Below, piece by piece: positions 1 to 13,234 of a stretch of DNA of 64,000 bases. The notes under the pieces were generated by a model, which saw only the letters and a program-made list of their open reading frames with translations, was not told the origin of the DNA and ran no database searches. The position numbers and the translations under genes are program-made. The DNA lies in NCBI GenBank assembly GCA_016617855.1, contig JAECUM010010972.1, positions 62,001-126,000 of the forward strand, written 5' to 3'. Source of the stretch: Megalonaias nervosa (taxonomy: Eukaryota > Mollusca > Bivalvia > Unionida > Unionidae). Positions within the stretch are counted from its first letter, which is position 1. Each line of letters starts with the position of its first letter.

Positions 1-2585
1 TCTCAAGACAGTTAACAACAAAAGCTCAATTATTACTGATTTAGTCGATAGCATGATTTTTAATTGATGTTTGAAGCAAATTTAAATCACAAGGATAGTT
101 TTATATAAATTAGTGACAGAGGAATTGATATGCATTTGATATAATGGACAAAGCTATGATTACTGGAACTTGACATGGAGAATGAATGCATGCATATATA
201 CTCATTCTTTTGACCTTTGAGTGCATGACTGAATGCATACTGGCTACATAACCAGAAACTGTTTCTAATATCATTAATAATGTTTATTTCATAAAATGGT
301 TACTGTTAAACTCCACTTCAATTGTTTTACTCAATGCTTCTTCACTGTGCATTGCATGTACCACAGATGCATTGAGAAGGGCATCATACTTCAAGAATTT
401 GTTTCAGTTTATATTCTTTATTCATTGGGGGAGGGGGTATTGGCTCACGTAAAGAACCTTGAAAACAACTCTTTAACAGAAATATTCAAGCAAACATAGC
501 TGGTGGTGACTCTCATATACATGTATTACAATCCACAACCATTTTGTCCATTTAGAAACAATGTGAACTTGGTTTCTACTGGGAGAAGTTTATGTATTAT
601 GGTGAAGGATTCTCTTTATATTTTTACCTTGATCTGATCTATACTTTACATACATACTTTACAAAACAAACAAAAATTTTATTTCCAGAGAGAGGAAAAT
701 TAAGGTTTGTATGAATGTATGTAAAACAGTGTTACTATTCAGTATCATAATGTAATAATAGTTTCAGTATCTTATCAAATTATCATTTGAAGGGATGAAA
801 TAAAGTTTTCTTATTGCCAGCTTTAGTACGCTTTTAAAACATAGTAATCTGACCAACTCAGCTATCACTAATACCATGAAATTGAATACAGTTTCACACA
901 AAAACCACAAATTGTAAAAGCTTTATTTTTATAATAATAATAATAATAATATTCAACTTCCATACAGAAGTTTGCAGCACATAGGATTTACTTTATCCAT
1001 CTATGTGGGTGGATCCATCTGTCTTCCATGTCCATGACAAGAATCCTATAAAGTTTCACTTATTAACATTAAACTTTCACTAAGGGTGAACTTTGGATTC
1101 ATATGTGTTTCACATGTAGATAAACAAGAGAGAAGGCTTGTGCTTTTATTGTTTTGAGAGAGAAAGAGAGACAGACAGACAGACAGACAAACAGGCATAA
1201 ATAGATGTGAGTATGTAAATGTTCAATCAGTAACACAATGAGGTGACCCTCATGATCATATTACATGAATGACTTGCTGTATCCACTACTCGAAAACTGC
1301 ATATAAAACTGCATTACCTAAAGGAGGATACATTACTAAGTATTAAAAATATTTCATCCCACAGACGACAGCAGTAGATAGTACTTTATTATCACATAAA
1401 ATAATGTAAACAGATAAACATCCCCTTGTGAAATTTGCACCTTAGGTTACCATTTTCATCTGCCATGTGACCATACTATGCCTCAACAAGCTCTACTTTA
1501 AGACAAGAAAATCCCTATATGTGTCGAAGTTAAATGCATTTTTTAGTCTTTTTAGACTGAACACAAGCTTAATTTCCAAATTTTTTACAAATTGAATCTA
1601 GGAGAAAAACAATGAAACCAAAGTAAAACAACAATGAAAATTTATATGGCAGTGCTTTCTAAACCTGAAATTGTTAAAGAAGTTTAGGACAGAAAGGAAA
1701 GTGATGAAAATCTTAAGACATTTACTTCTGATCAGGATCTTTTAGAATACTGTGTGGTAAATGACACACCTCTAATGATAACATTTTAGCATACCATGCT
1801 TCATAAACAAAAAAAACTTGGCAGTTAAAGAATGAATGTGGATAGAAAACTTGAAAATATTGACCACAGATCTCGATCTTGAAGACTGGACTATACTGTA
1901 ACGCAAGACACTTAATTTGTTGATGATATTTAAGTACACCAATTTTCATCTCAAATGGCTCTAAAGTTACAGAATGGATAGCTTAGAGCAACAGCTGGAT
2001 GCAAGTAAAATTCATAAATGTAAATTTTGGATCCCCTGTATTCCACAAAATAGTGGAATATTTTATTTATTCATCCCAATGAGATTGGCATGTTCTTATG
2101 CATTTATTTCCTAATTCCAGAGGTTGGTATAACCAGTACATCAAATTTAGACTGGTACTCATACTTTTCCATGCATAATGCAGTCATACAACAAGCTTAG
2201 TTATCAGAGAAAGGCTATATATCTTCCACAGTTAGGTGATACATGAACACGGAAGGCATAGTCAGATAATATTTACATTTTAGGTAACAAACTGTTTTTC
2301 ATCTTTTTTTGTTTCTGTTTCATGTACTTATGTAAATATTCTGTTTATCTGGACCCTGTAACTCTTAGTATGATGTCTGCTTAATAGTATTTTGCATTAC
2401 CACATGTATTCTCTTTCAACTTTTCCGTAAGTGAGGCAATAAAATATTTAAAATAGCAATATTACAAATATTTGTTAAATATTGCCTTTTGCTTCTTGTT
2501 TCAAATATAGGGCTTTGTAAGGTGATAAAATTTAGTTAATCCCTCGACAACTGTGAAAAAAACCTTTATTTTAAAGAAAATTTAC
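1..2585. other. Intron or 3' side of the ROCO gene, no exon recognised
   Basis: This stretch lies downstream of the last exon found. Because that exon ends in a good donor and not a stop codon, the stretch should be intron plus possibly an unrecognised exon. It contains a short AAT run near 936-950 and GAGA/CAGA runs near 1158-1190. No open frame here resembles a COR continuation. Confidence 0.6.
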
Positions 2586-2713
2586 CTTTGTTTCCATTGT
2601 GTCCTCCTTGTATACTCGTGGCTTCACAATGAGGTTCAAGCGTTCCATGAGTAGTAAAATGTGTGCCGTATTCTCATGGAACTCTGGGTTTACGTCTTTT
2701 GCCCAGACAGCAT
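2586..2713 (-). CDS. ROCO GTPase gene, exon 8 (COR domain); gene continues left of window
   Basis: This is a 128-nt internal exon. An acceptor (TTTTAAG) precedes 2713 and a donor (AAG|GTAAAT) follows 2586. It completes the Asp codon split with exon 7 and adds 42 residues, including VWAKDVNPEFHENTAHILL and LMERLNLIVKPRVY. The pattern FHEN...LLLMERL.LI.KP is typical of the middle of the COR dimerisation domain of ROCO proteins. It ends in phase 0 without a stop, so the COR end and anything C-terminal lie off the window. The identification rests on motif recall and exact phase match; no alignment was run. Confidence 0.88.
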
Positions 2714-3569
2714 CTTAAAATGGGATGAAAACAGTTTAAATTATTTCTGACTGCCCTAACAGTCATAAGATCCAAATAAAATGGTAAGTTTAGTTCTGGT
2801 TACCCTATTTTTTCCAGCTGACCCTATATGATTTTGGGAGTGAGGGGTGGAATGTGCAAAACGATAGAACTTCAGGAGAAACAAATTAACAAAGATTTTA
2901 ACTACAATAAAAATTAAATTTCAGGATGTGAATGATGCTTTTTTTTTTAGCTTGCACTTCATTTAAATTCATTATAACCAAGAAAAAAGGTTTATACCAA
3001 TCCATCTACCCTAAAACAACACTGTAACCAAAACTACACATATCTGGCCCAATTAAAAGTGGGTGTTAGTTTTACAGTGTAACATGAAAACAACTATAGT
3101 TTTCTCTTACAAGCAGGTTAGCAGTCTACATCTCAGGTGATGTCTAAAACATTCTCAAATGGCTTACCTGTGCCATCACCACAGAAATGTTATGTTTCCT
3201 TTAAAAACAAAGTAAAGATTAAATATAATGCACTCTTATAGCTATACACTGTATTAATATACTTTTGAAAAACTGATCAAGATTTGAAATAGATATATAC
3301 ATGAAGCCCTTATGTAGAACAAAATGGAATGCATTAATATCCCATACTAAGAGTAGCTGACAAGAGTTCAGATTTCAACTGTTTCCAGATTGCATATTTT
3401 CAGCAATGTTTTGAACAAAGAATTTCAGTATCATATTTGTCTTACTGAAACCATTCTAACAAGCTAGAATTATATGTTTGTAATATGTGCACTGTATGGA
3501 TGTTTGTAATGAGTGCATCCCAGTGTTTCCTGGCTTTGACGTTCAACCCAGTGTATGAACTTGGGTCCT

Positions 3570-3745
3570 ACCATGTAAGTAAGGACTGCCCAAGGTGAAG
3601 GTCAAATGAATATATGTCTTTTCTGGTCCATCTAGATAAGGACTGCCCAAGGTGAAGGTCAAATGAATAAGTGTCTTTTAAGGCCCATTTAGGTAAGGAC
3701 CGCCCAAGCTGAATGTCAGATGAATGTGTATTTAGTCTTTTTAAG
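3570..3745. repeat. Tandem repeat, about 56 bp x 3
   Basis: Three imperfect copies share the phrase GTAAGGACTGCCCAAGGTGA followed by an AGGTCAAATGAATA-like segment and GTCTTTT. The minus-strand reading frame over it is only a repeat shadow (HLGQSL repeated). Confidence 0.8.
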
Positions 3746-4521
3746 CCCAGAGTTACAAAGTGAGGATCTTGACAGTTAATCTTGAAGATCCTGATAGTTT
3801 CTAAGCTATGACAATGGGGTAAGTCCTTTAAGTGGTAAGGATAAATCGTGGTTAATGTCAGTTGCATGAATCAATCTTTTCAACCCCAGCAAGTTTGAAA
3901 AATAATAATAATGGTCATAGGGTTGATATCAATATCTCATTGGCTTCTAACTCAAGACCCAGGATCTGAAATTACTACTGCATAGGGAAAGACCCAGGTG
4001 TAGGAATTTCAAGATTTCCAAGTTACATATGGTGAAGGGTGGGAATCAGCATCTTATTAATTTTAGGTCATGACCCAAGATCTCAGTCTGACACTTGAGT
4101 CAATGCCAGTTCTCAGACTTGTCAAACAAGCACTCTGCAATTATTGGAAAGTTACACGAAAACACCCATATCAGACCTAGCCCTATCTATCAGAAACAGA
4201 TAACAATTCTGACAACTCTACATTTATAGAACTATGCATATGGCATGTCTAAACAGTGTAGAAGTTCAAGGACATTATGCACATACATACATATGGAAGA
4301 ATAATGATACCCTTCTAGCCCTTTACAAAAAGATGCAAGAAATAATGCCATGATGGAGACAATTTAAAGATAGACAGTGAGATGGCTCTAATTCTGGGAA
4401 TCATGATTTATCTGGACTTCTGCAAATGTACAGTGCTGCAGTTTATGTGTTTTACTTATTCACAAAAGAGCAAGAAAGATTAGAATAGAAAGTAAATAAA
4501 AATGTGTTTACATAACAAGTG

Positions 4522-4775
4522 TTGTTGTTGTTGTTGTTATAGGGTTTAACGCCATTTTTCAGCACAAGATAGGCTATACATGGCGGCCAGTATTAATGGT
4601 GGAGGAAGAACCCTGGAAAATCCCGGGAAGAACCACCGACCCACGAGAAGCTACTGGCAGGCTTTCTCACGTACCCACGTTAGCCGAGCCTGGACTCGAA
4701 CTTACGCAGACAGAGGTGAGATGGCAGTGATCCGTAACAGTCAGCGCTTTAGACCACTCGGCCACTCGGGGCCCC
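4522..4775 (-). mobile_element. tRNA-derived SINE, family A, copy 1
   Basis: On the minus strand the element starts with a tRNA Leu/Ser-like head: A box TGGCCGAGTGGTCTAAAGCG and B box GTTCGAGTCC. A unique body follows, then an (AAC)n tail (GTT run at 4522-4539 on the plus strand). It is bracketed by a perfect 11-bp target-site duplication, CATAACAAGTG, at 4511-4521 and 4776-4786. This supports target-primed retrotransposition. The plus-strand 66-residue frame inside it is not a gene. Related copies lie at 43431-43688 and, more diverged, near 34836-35030. Confidence 0.9.
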
Positions 4776-5608
4776 CATAACAAGTGTATTGTGAACAACA
4801 CATTGTACGGTTGCCCCATGCTTAATAGTCATCTATGTAGACATTAGTAGGGTTACGACTGGAGATTATTGGCCAACAGGTCTCAATTACTTGGTCCTTT
4901 GCTTATGGAATGAACTAACCTTATTGTGCAGAAGCTATAATGTTTTATTTGACTTACCATGACTGTGACCTCTGACCTCCACACCCCATAATTTATAGTC
5001 TTCTTTATTACCCTAATTCAAGCCATCTACAAAGTTTGGTCTAGAAATTTATTCAATAAAAGGCCCTTCTTGAAAAAAAATTCTTTGAGGGAGAAAAATT
5101 TCCCTGGTCATTTGACCCCAATATTAACAGGCATGTCGCAACAAATCTCTTACTGCAAAGCCCATGGAAATATAACCAAAGGATTGTAGTGCGAGAAGAA
5201 AGTTACAGGTGTGTTAGATGTGTAAGGTGTGTAAGGTGAAATAGGCAGGAAATAAGTTACTATTATTAGGTTTCAGATTAACAACAAGTGGCGAGGAAAA
5301 ACTTGGAAAACATATCAATGTGAGGGAGGAAATCAATCACAAATCTGGGTAACTGGGTCATATTTTTCTTAAATGCTGGGTTAGCATTATTGCAAATCTG
5401 GGTAACTGGGCCATATCCTTCTTAAATGCTGGTTCTGCATCAATTAATTATTTTATGGTCTGTAGAGCCTGTCCTTCATTTAGTAAGGGTTAGTCAATTA
5501 TATTCTCTATGTCTGGGAAGTGGGTGTGTGCATATGATATAGATACAGTCGAATGAGAGAAACTTTAATAATTGTTTCTTATTCCTCTGCTCCCATCCTT
5601 CTTCTATC

Positions 5609-5610
<2 letters not shown>

Positions 5611-5650
<40 letters not shown>
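5611..5650. repeat. AT dinucleotide microsatellite
   Basis: Uninterrupted AT run of about 20 units inside intron 7. Confidence 0.9.
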
Positions 5651-5652
<2 letters not shown>

Positions 5653-6438
5653 TATTTATAAGTGGAGAGACATTTAATTTAATTAAGTCTTAATTAGTCT
5701 CTATCTGGTGATGTTTTATACCTAGCTCAGTTTTTTCATGAATAAATAACTATTTTCAAATCTGAGACAACTGTAAGTTAAAAGAAAATAAACAGAGACC
5801 AAATGTGTGAGATGCCCTAGCCCAAGGTTCACTAAATTTCTCAAAATGTCTTCTTCAACTTGAGATACCTGAACATACACTGAGTTTTGCAAAGAACATT
5901 CAGCATGTAACAGAGACTAAAACACAGTTTTAAATCCTGAATTTTCCTTAAAATAATCTTGCTGTTTCTCTGCAGCAATTTTGAGAATTTTCTAAACTTA
6001 GAGGAATTACTTGTCATTTTTTTAAAATCAAAATGTTTCCATGCAATAAATTTAAATTTTAAGTGATTATGCATTTCTTCAACGATCTCTAACAAAAATA
6101 TTGTTACTGTCGGAAGAAGTAAGAAAAATATAAAAACATAAATTTGAGAAAATTTGAAAATTTCAGTGAAACCAAGTCTGTAAGACTGAATGAGGGTAAA
6201 TCAGCATGTTATCAACTATGGTTACAAAACATATTCTGCGAAATGCTACCTTATATGGGAAATGGTAAAATTTGGTCCATTAGCTCTAACATTGCATGGA
6301 GATGGAACTTCATGAACAGAGTGATATCAAAATACAAACTTGACTATGACTGACACAGATTTTGTTTTAAAAAGTACCTTTGGATCTGATGAATGAATGA
6401 TACAAAAAATTCAAGAGTCTGAATTATAGAGTACAAAC

Positions 6439-6602
6439 CTATCACTTCAGGAGTAAGTATTCCCTTGTCTCTGAATTCATGCCACTTGCTTTTGATATCA
6501 GGGTTTGTCCTGAGGATAAACATCTCAGCTGTGGTGAGGGACTTCATAGCATCAATCAACCACTGTGGGTCCAGCACAATCTTCTTCCTCAATTCTTCAA
6601 CA
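6439..6602 (-). CDS. ROCO GTPase gene, exon 7 (COR domain)
   Basis: This 164-nt exon has acceptor ACTTTCAG before 6602 and donor ATAG|GTTTGT after 6439. Its first base completes AG|T (Ser) with exon 6. It then reads VEELRKKIVLDPQWLIDAM and goes on through EMFILRTNPDIKSKWHEF and RDKGILTPEVI. The phrase V.LDPQWLIDAM is a hallmark of the COR domain that follows Roc in ROCO proteins. It ends in phase 1 and joins exon 8 as a Gly-free GAT codon. The plus-strand frames over this interval are shadows. Confidence is high because motif, splice sites and phase all agree. Confidence 0.92.
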
Positions 6603-6950
6603 CTGAAAGTTATGTACAGACATACTGTTTTGAAAATGTTTTCTTCTTCCATACAAGTCAAAAAGTATTAACAACTGTATATTTTCTTTATACCAAGAAA
6701 CAAAACAATTCTAAGATTTGGGAATGCCTTTCTAGAAATATAGAAGAAATACATTTTAGTAACAAGCATTAATGAATCAATTAACAAGCTGAAATAAATC
6801 TGATGAAAAAAATTCCTAAGCATTTTCCAAATAGCAAACACTGCATAAAAGGTATACAAATACATGACAGCAAATAAATAAAATTAATTTGTAAAGCAAA
6901 ACGTTTTATGTATATTTATCCTTTTTCACTCCACCTATGGAACTTACATG

Positions 6951-7222
6951 TTTTGTGTATTTTTGGATATTTCACATAGCTTTAACAATTATACTCATAT
7001 CACTATGATGTCCACAGTGTGGCAGTTTATAGTGATGTCTAGCACCAGGCCATCGTGCCACAGACATGAAGCATCATGTCCCATCCAGTCACATTATCCT
7101 GACACCAAGCCAACCAGTCCTAACACTAACCTCTTAATGATGAGCACCAAGTGAGGCAGCTGCTAGTACCATTTTTATAAGTCTTTGGAATGACTCCACC
7201 AGGGTTCCAACCCATGAGCTCC
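6951..7222 (-). mobile_element. tRNA-derived SINE, family B, copy 3 (head truncated)
   Basis: It matches the SINE-B body on the minus strand: TTGGATATTTC-like tail side, CACTATGATGTCCACAGTGT, then CATCATGTCCCATCCAGTCA, CTAACACTAACC, GGCAGCTGCTAGTACCATTT and TTATAAGTCTTTGG. It ends in a degraded B box (GGGTTCCAACCC). The A-box half of the tRNA head is missing. It is clearly more diverged than the copy at 44644-44966. Confidence 0.8.
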
Positions 7223-8397
7223 CACATAAAAGGTGGATGCTACAGAACATATTTTTTTTTTTAATTTTAAATTCACAATTTGCAGAGAATATGCACATTG
7301 TTTGCACAAGGTGCCAACAGTTTTCAAAAGCCCTGCTGAGTAACAAAGGGACTGCAAATAGTTACTTAGTATTGCAACACTTAATACAATTTTCAGCTCA
7401 CATTTCTTTGCAATACTTTTGGAAATATGCATTTAAATAAATTATAATTCCCATTAAGTTCAATAGACTTAGCTACAATACACTAGCAAAGTTTTGCAAA
7501 CAACCTTATTTGCACTGCATGTAGTTTACAAAACTGACACTTATCTTGATGACCTTCTGAACTCTATTATTACTCAAACAATAGACTGGAAACTTAATCA
7601 GTTGTTGATCTGCAAGCACAATACCAATAAAATGCAATCCCACAATTCAGGATGGAATTTGGTTCACCAGAAAATGTATCTCACACTAAGTAAGAATAAA
7701 AGGTACTTAAACATTTTACCCCCAACAAAAAAAAATAAATGAGTGACTCTTTTATTTTATTCTCAGTACTTTTTGCATACTAATAATGGGCTTCCATGCA
7801 ATAATTTGTAACCACCATCTAATTTACTTCTATTTTCTATAAATGTAACCTATGAACAGAAAATAAAAAGAGACTAATATAAAACATTGCACAAAAAAAT
7901 TTTCTGCAAAGAAAAATATTTTATCATTTTATAAATTTCAAATAAACAGGTCAATAAATAAATATTAAATTTATGTGATAAGAAACCCAAAATGAAAAAG
8001 TCAAAGAATCTTCTTTATTATTATTCTGCACTAGAGTATATTTATGTTTCCTGACAAAATTTTTGGGACAGCTATCTGACAGTGTATTGTTGTTAGTTTG
8101 TAATGTAATAGTTTTAAATGAAATCATAATGTATTGCTAGAATGTGAACAGTTTCAACCAAGATATTTCAATGGTAAAATTCAGTAGAATTGTAGAGAAT
8201 GAGATGCATGATAATATAATCATAGCCATGTTTACTTTCTGACTTCCAGCAGTTTTGAACCTTAGGGTTTTTCTGGGTGTTGCTTCTCATTTATGCTTTC
8301 CACAGTCATATGATAAATACAAACATTCCACTGACAACAGACCTAAGAGATACAATATTCACATGGAAGATGAGGCAGAATGCACATCAAAATTAAA

Positions 8398-8634
8398 ATG
8401 GAAAACTACACTGCTGGCTGAGTGAAGTACTCAGTGTACCAGACATGGAAAACTATACTATTGGCTGAGTGAAGTACTCAGTGTGCCAGACATGTAAAAC
8501 TACACTGCTGGCTGAGTGAAGTGCTTAGTGTACCAGACATGGAAAACTACACTGCTGGCTGAGTGAAGTACTTAGTGTACCAGACATGGAAAACTACACT
8601 GCTGGCTGAGTGAAGTACTTAGTGTACCAGACAT
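8398..8634. repeat. Minisatellite, 47 bp x 5
   Basis: There are five head-to-tail units beginning TGGAAAACTACACTGCTGGC and ending TGTACCAGACA. They differ by a few substitutions only, so the array is young or recently homogenised. Confidence 0.92.
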
Positions 8635-10429
8635 GATGATGATTAACTCTGTCAAAGCAGACATATATTTGCATCATTTTACAGGTTGTTTTATTTCAAC
8701 ATAAATATTGAGTGTTTTGCACTATAAAACAAGGCTAATGTGTTTAGAGTCACTTTAAAAATTGTTGTTTTTGAATAAATAAGACTGTTCTAAGGTTGAC
8801 CTTCTTTGCATGTACCAAAGAGACAAGATGTACTTGATTTTCAATCATGCCCTTTGGGGCTAGGGAGTCTTTATGTAATTCAAATTGCGAGTGTATTTGC
8901 AAACTATGTGTTACACAGATATTATAGAATATTTTCAGATCATTTGCAGTTGAGTTCTGAAGCAAATGGGTTGCAAAGTGTATTCCAAATTTGAATATTC
9001 ATCATTGGTATGGAAGCAGTTTATGGGGTTGGTATGGGAACCAACTGAAATTTAACATTACAAATTTCAATACTGGACCATATGGAAAATTTTACCTTCT
9101 GGCTTTCAGTATGGGCCCTATAGAAATTAATTTAACAATATGCATGCTAGTATAGGGCTCAATGTAAATTTTGCATCATGATCACACAATGAGGAGCTGT
9201 GTAAATTTAACATGACCTGTCGCTGTGGGTCCCTATGGATATTTAATATGGGAATGGAACACAGACATAGAGACATATACACAACAAATTACACACAATG
9301 AGTCACTCTTAAAAGACATGCACATGTCCTTACAATTCTACACACAAAGAAGATGGAGAATGAAGTCAAAAAAGAACACAAAATAATGCTTCCCTGCTTG
9401 AATATAAATATGTATTGTTCTACATATGTTGCTTTTTGTGTGTGCATGTCTACTACTGTCAGTTGTCAAAAAAAATTTCAGTGCCACTTTCCAACTTTTG
9501 TGCCATTATATGACATATTTAAGTTACACCTATGAAATTATTTGGATAAATTTTTTAGGTTCAAGCTCATCACACCATGAACACACCAACATCAAAAACA
9601 ATGTTTCCATTACTTTTAGAATAATCTAAGCATCCACATGAGGAGTCAAACAGGAAAAATCACTTATGCTACAAAGTTTTAAGAAAATTACAATGTTCTA
9701 AACAGATCTTAGCAACCCACATATCATGCTGGGATCACGACAATGCAACATTTTGGACATTTTATTGGCTATAAGAAAACTTTTAACATTTTTTCTGCAA
9801 ACGTTTAGAAACATTCACTAAAATCTTCAAGAACCACTTTCCATGATGGCTGAAATGATTGTCTTATTGAAACTATGTTGGCATTATGCCTAATACAGAA
9901 TACATATCTAAAGGGACATAACTCTGGACAATGCATCAGAGTATCATGACAGAATGATATGGGCATGTTTGATTTCTTGTCATGTTTCATCAAAAGCTGT
10001 GGGAACAGTTGCAAACACAAGAATTATATTTTCAAAATATTTACATTTCACATCAAAAAGGGGCATAACTCTAAGCAAAATGCATTAATGCATGACAATA
10101 CAAAATGCAATGTGAGATCTTGACTTGGAGTCAATAATGTCTGCCAAATTTTCAAGGCAATGCGTCAAAAGTCATGACACAAGCTGTACATACAATAATT
10201 ATCATATAATATATAATATTTTACATACTTTTTGCACCAACACATTGCACACCTATAAACACATCTTTCACTGGCATTGATGCACTCCTGGCTGAAAAGA
10301 ATTTCCATGAATTCAGGATAAGACCATTTATTCCTTTTGATTGCTGAATGTTGAAACCATGTCTGATATTTTCAGTAATAATGATATTTAAATTAGCTGT
10401 TATAATGGCCATATTGGAATGTTACATCA

Positions 10430-11720
10430 GCACCATTTTCATTAAGGACACAAAATTATTAGAAGTCATATGTGAAACCCCCATATCCATATGGCTATGC
10501 ATTCAGAAGCAGTGACATGACTTTCAAGATGGCCAATGTGGCAGCATTCTGGAACTATTTCATTTAGGACCAACCAGGAATCAAAAGTCATGTTTAGTGA
10601 AAACCTAATGATGATCTGATTATTCATTCAATAGGAATAGAGATAATATTTTTAAAAGGACCACCATGGTGGTCTACTGAGTGTAAGATTACTTCATTTT
10701 CCTTTAGGACAAACTGGACAACTAAATAATTCTTCTGGTGAAAATCCCCATGCCAAAATGACTTACAATTAATAAGGTATCACAATGACATGATTCTCAA
10801 GATGGCTACAACAGTGACCATATTGGATTCAGATCGGCACCATTCAGGATCAACTAGACATTCTAAGAAGTCTTTTGGTGAAAATCCCTTGTTGATAAGA
10901 CTTCCCATTTAGCAGAAGTAGTGATGAAAGATTTTTCAAGATGGTTGACATGTTAGCCACACTGCATCTAATGGCACCATTTTCATTTGGGATCAAGAAA
11001 TACATATTAATAAAAAGTCATTTAGTGCAAACACAAGGTCAATATGATTATCCATTAAGGAGAAAATGCATTAAGATTTTAAAAAATGGACAATGTGTTG
11101 GTCATATCGGAGGTCAGATCAGCCCCATTTTCATTTAAGATTAACTAGACATCTCAAGAAGTCTTCCATTGTAAACTCCATGTTGATATGACTTTTCATT
11201 TAGAAGTAGTAGTGATAACAAGATATTCAAGGTGTCTTATTGCCATCATAACAAGATATTCAAGGTGTCTTATTGCCATCATAACGAGACATTCAAGGTG
11301 TCTTACTGCCATCATAACAAGATATAATAGGAAGACTTTTGGTAAAGATGTCATGTTAATATGACTGTCCACTAAGAAGGAGTAACAATAACAATTTCAA
11401 GATGGTCACTGTGGCAGCCATTTTGGACGTCTCAGCAACGTCATTTTCATTTAGGACCAAGAAGTCTTCCAGTGAAAATCCCATTTCAGTATGTCTTTCG
11501 ATTCAAGAGAAGTAGGAATAATGAGTTTAAAGACGGCTGCTGTAGCATCCATATTCAATGCTTGAGTGGTACCATTTAAATTCAGAACCAACTAGACATT
11601 TATTTATAAGAAGTCTTTTAGTAAAACAACATGTTGATGTGACTGTTTATTTAGGAGAAGTAGTGCCTGCTGTGGTGGCCATATTGGATGTTGTAGCAAC
11701 ACCATGTTGACCTAGGACTA
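10430..11720. repeat. Degenerate tandem field, unit roughly 150-200 bp
   Basis: The same ordered phrases recur: CATTTAGGACCAACTAGACA-like, AAGTCTTTTAGTGAAAA, CCATGTTGATATGACTTTCC, then AGTAGTGATAA and TTTCAAGATGGC with a GGCCATATTGGAT-like segment. About six to seven decayed units can be traced. The same phrases reappear at 13770-14400 and 35030-35450. No protein is encoded. Confidence 0.7.
11217..11320. repeat. Tandem repeat, 33 bp x 3
   Basis: Three units start AACAAGATATTCAAGGTGTC and end TTATTGCCATCAT, nested inside the degenerate field; the third unit carries three substitutions. Confidence 0.9.
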
Positions 11721-11863
11721 ACTAAACCACCGTGTGTGAGTGTGGGATGGGTTGGGGGTGACATTTCATGGCAATCATCCAAATAGCTTGGGAGGAGTAG
11801 CCATGGATAGATAATGGACAACAGATGATGCACAACAGGCCATCCCATAAGTTCTTCTGGTCC

Positions 11864-11998
11864 ATGATCAGTAGAGGTCAAAATGCATTAGATCATGATG
11901 ACAGAACTATGATCAGTAAAGGTCAAAATGCATTAGATCATGATGACAGAACTATGATCAGTAGAGGCCAAAATGCATTATATCATGATGACAGAACT
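11864..11998. repeat. Minisatellite, 45 bp x 3
   Basis: Three units begin ATGATCAGTAGAGGTCAAAA and end GATGACAGAACT. The 45-bp length keeps frame, so a short repeated peptide appears in translation. It is a repeat artefact and not a gene. Confidence 0.92.
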
Positions 11999-13112
11999 AT
12001 GTGCCTATGCTGACCATGTGTCAAATAATATCAGCAAAGTTTGTTGAAAGATGAAGGAGCTGTTGCACAATCATACAAGAATTTAGAAACAATATTACTT
12101 GGATATCATAGTATATAATTAAATCTTCCATGATAGGGCAAATTGTTTGGAAAATATAATTTCTATAAAGTTTGTATATAACTAAGTGTTAGCCTGTGTA
12201 AAGAAAATTACTAAAATCAATGTTCCCAATGTAAATGTCTGTGTGCAGTGGATTAATGATAAAGAGAAGAAGAAATATTTAGTTCTTTCCTGAATCATTC
12301 AAAAATGTTGCTAAACAAGTCAGTAACTTTCAGAGGAAATCTATTGGATTAGTTCTGAATAGTTCAGCAGCATTTTGGACAGAAAACTGTATGTAAGTAA
12401 ACTTTTGCATTTCAATAAGTTTTATTATATTTAACAAATTCTTTCCATGAGGACTGACCTTTGAACTGTGCAAGATACATCCTTATATTACTTACAGGCA
12501 GGAACCAAGAATGCAACTCCTCCCACAGATGTTTACCACAGTAGCAACATAACTACAAAATTTCTTGAATTTACGCCCATCAGTCTAGGAGATGTGGTAA
12601 CGGACAGACGGATGGACTGATTGTGGGTAACCAATTATCTCCACACTAATGGTAAATGCTTGTGATAAGTATAGAATATATGGACTGATTGTGAGTAACA
12701 GATCAACCCCAGGCCAATGTTAAAACCGTCGGATGAATATAGAATACATCAAAATCATGATAGGAATGGTTAGTGTAAACTAAAAAAGTCATTATACAAT
12801 GGTCTAAACATTATTCAAGTTTTTTGGGGCACTTAACCATGTTGTGTTGAAACACATGTATTGGCCATTGATCCAGTATAGGTTGTCATTTATCAATACA
12901 ATTTAAGCTTGTACAATAAAACCCTAAGGAATACAATAGTATTATTTCCAACACTATAAAATGGTATATAATTTATTATTGCACATATTAACAATGGTAT
13001 ACAATTTATTATTTCAATGCTATATAATAGTATACATTTTAATGCATCTTTTGCTTACCAGAGAGTAGACTAACAAACATTACCAGTAGGAAAACAACAG
13101 CCCTTCTCTCAC

Positions 13113-13234
13113 CTAAAGTAGAAGATTGTGCCCAAGTCATGTTGGAATCTTAGGAACTGATCCAGTTCATCACTGCTTTCAATTCTAACAGATCCTGACC
13201 TATTTATCTCTTCCACATAACTGAGTGGTACTAC
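13113..13234 (-). CDS. ROCO GTPase gene, exon 6 (COR domain)
   Basis: This 122-nt exon has acceptor TCCATCAG before 13234 and donor TTTAG|GTGAGA after 13113. It starts in phase 0 directly after exon 5 and encodes VVPLSYVEEINRSGSVRIES, then SDELDQFLRFQHDLGTIFYF. That pattern (hydrophobic, LxFLHxLGxIxYF-like) matches the N-terminal winged-helix-like part of COR. It ends with AG (phase 2), which the T of exon 7 completes as Ser. It is too short to show as an independent open frame with a Met, so it was found by reading for COR motifs. Confidence 0.9.

Larger units (their letters stand above)
2714..6438 (-). other. Intron 7 of the ROCO gene
   Basis: The intron of about 3.7 kb holds a roughly 56-bp tandem repeat (3570-3745), a SINE copy (4522-4775), an imperfect duplication around 5335-5440 and an AT microsatellite (about 5611-5650). 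No convincing coding frame is seen. Confidence 0.75.
6603..13112 (-). other. Intron 6 of the ROCO gene
   Basis: The intron of about 6.5 kb contains a truncated SINE-B copy (6951-7222), a 47-bp x 5 array (8398-8634), a long degenerate tandem field (about 10430-11720) and 33-bp and 45-bp arrays. The remaining segments (about 7230-8390, 8640-10430 and 12000-13110) show no feature I can support. Confidence 0.75.
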
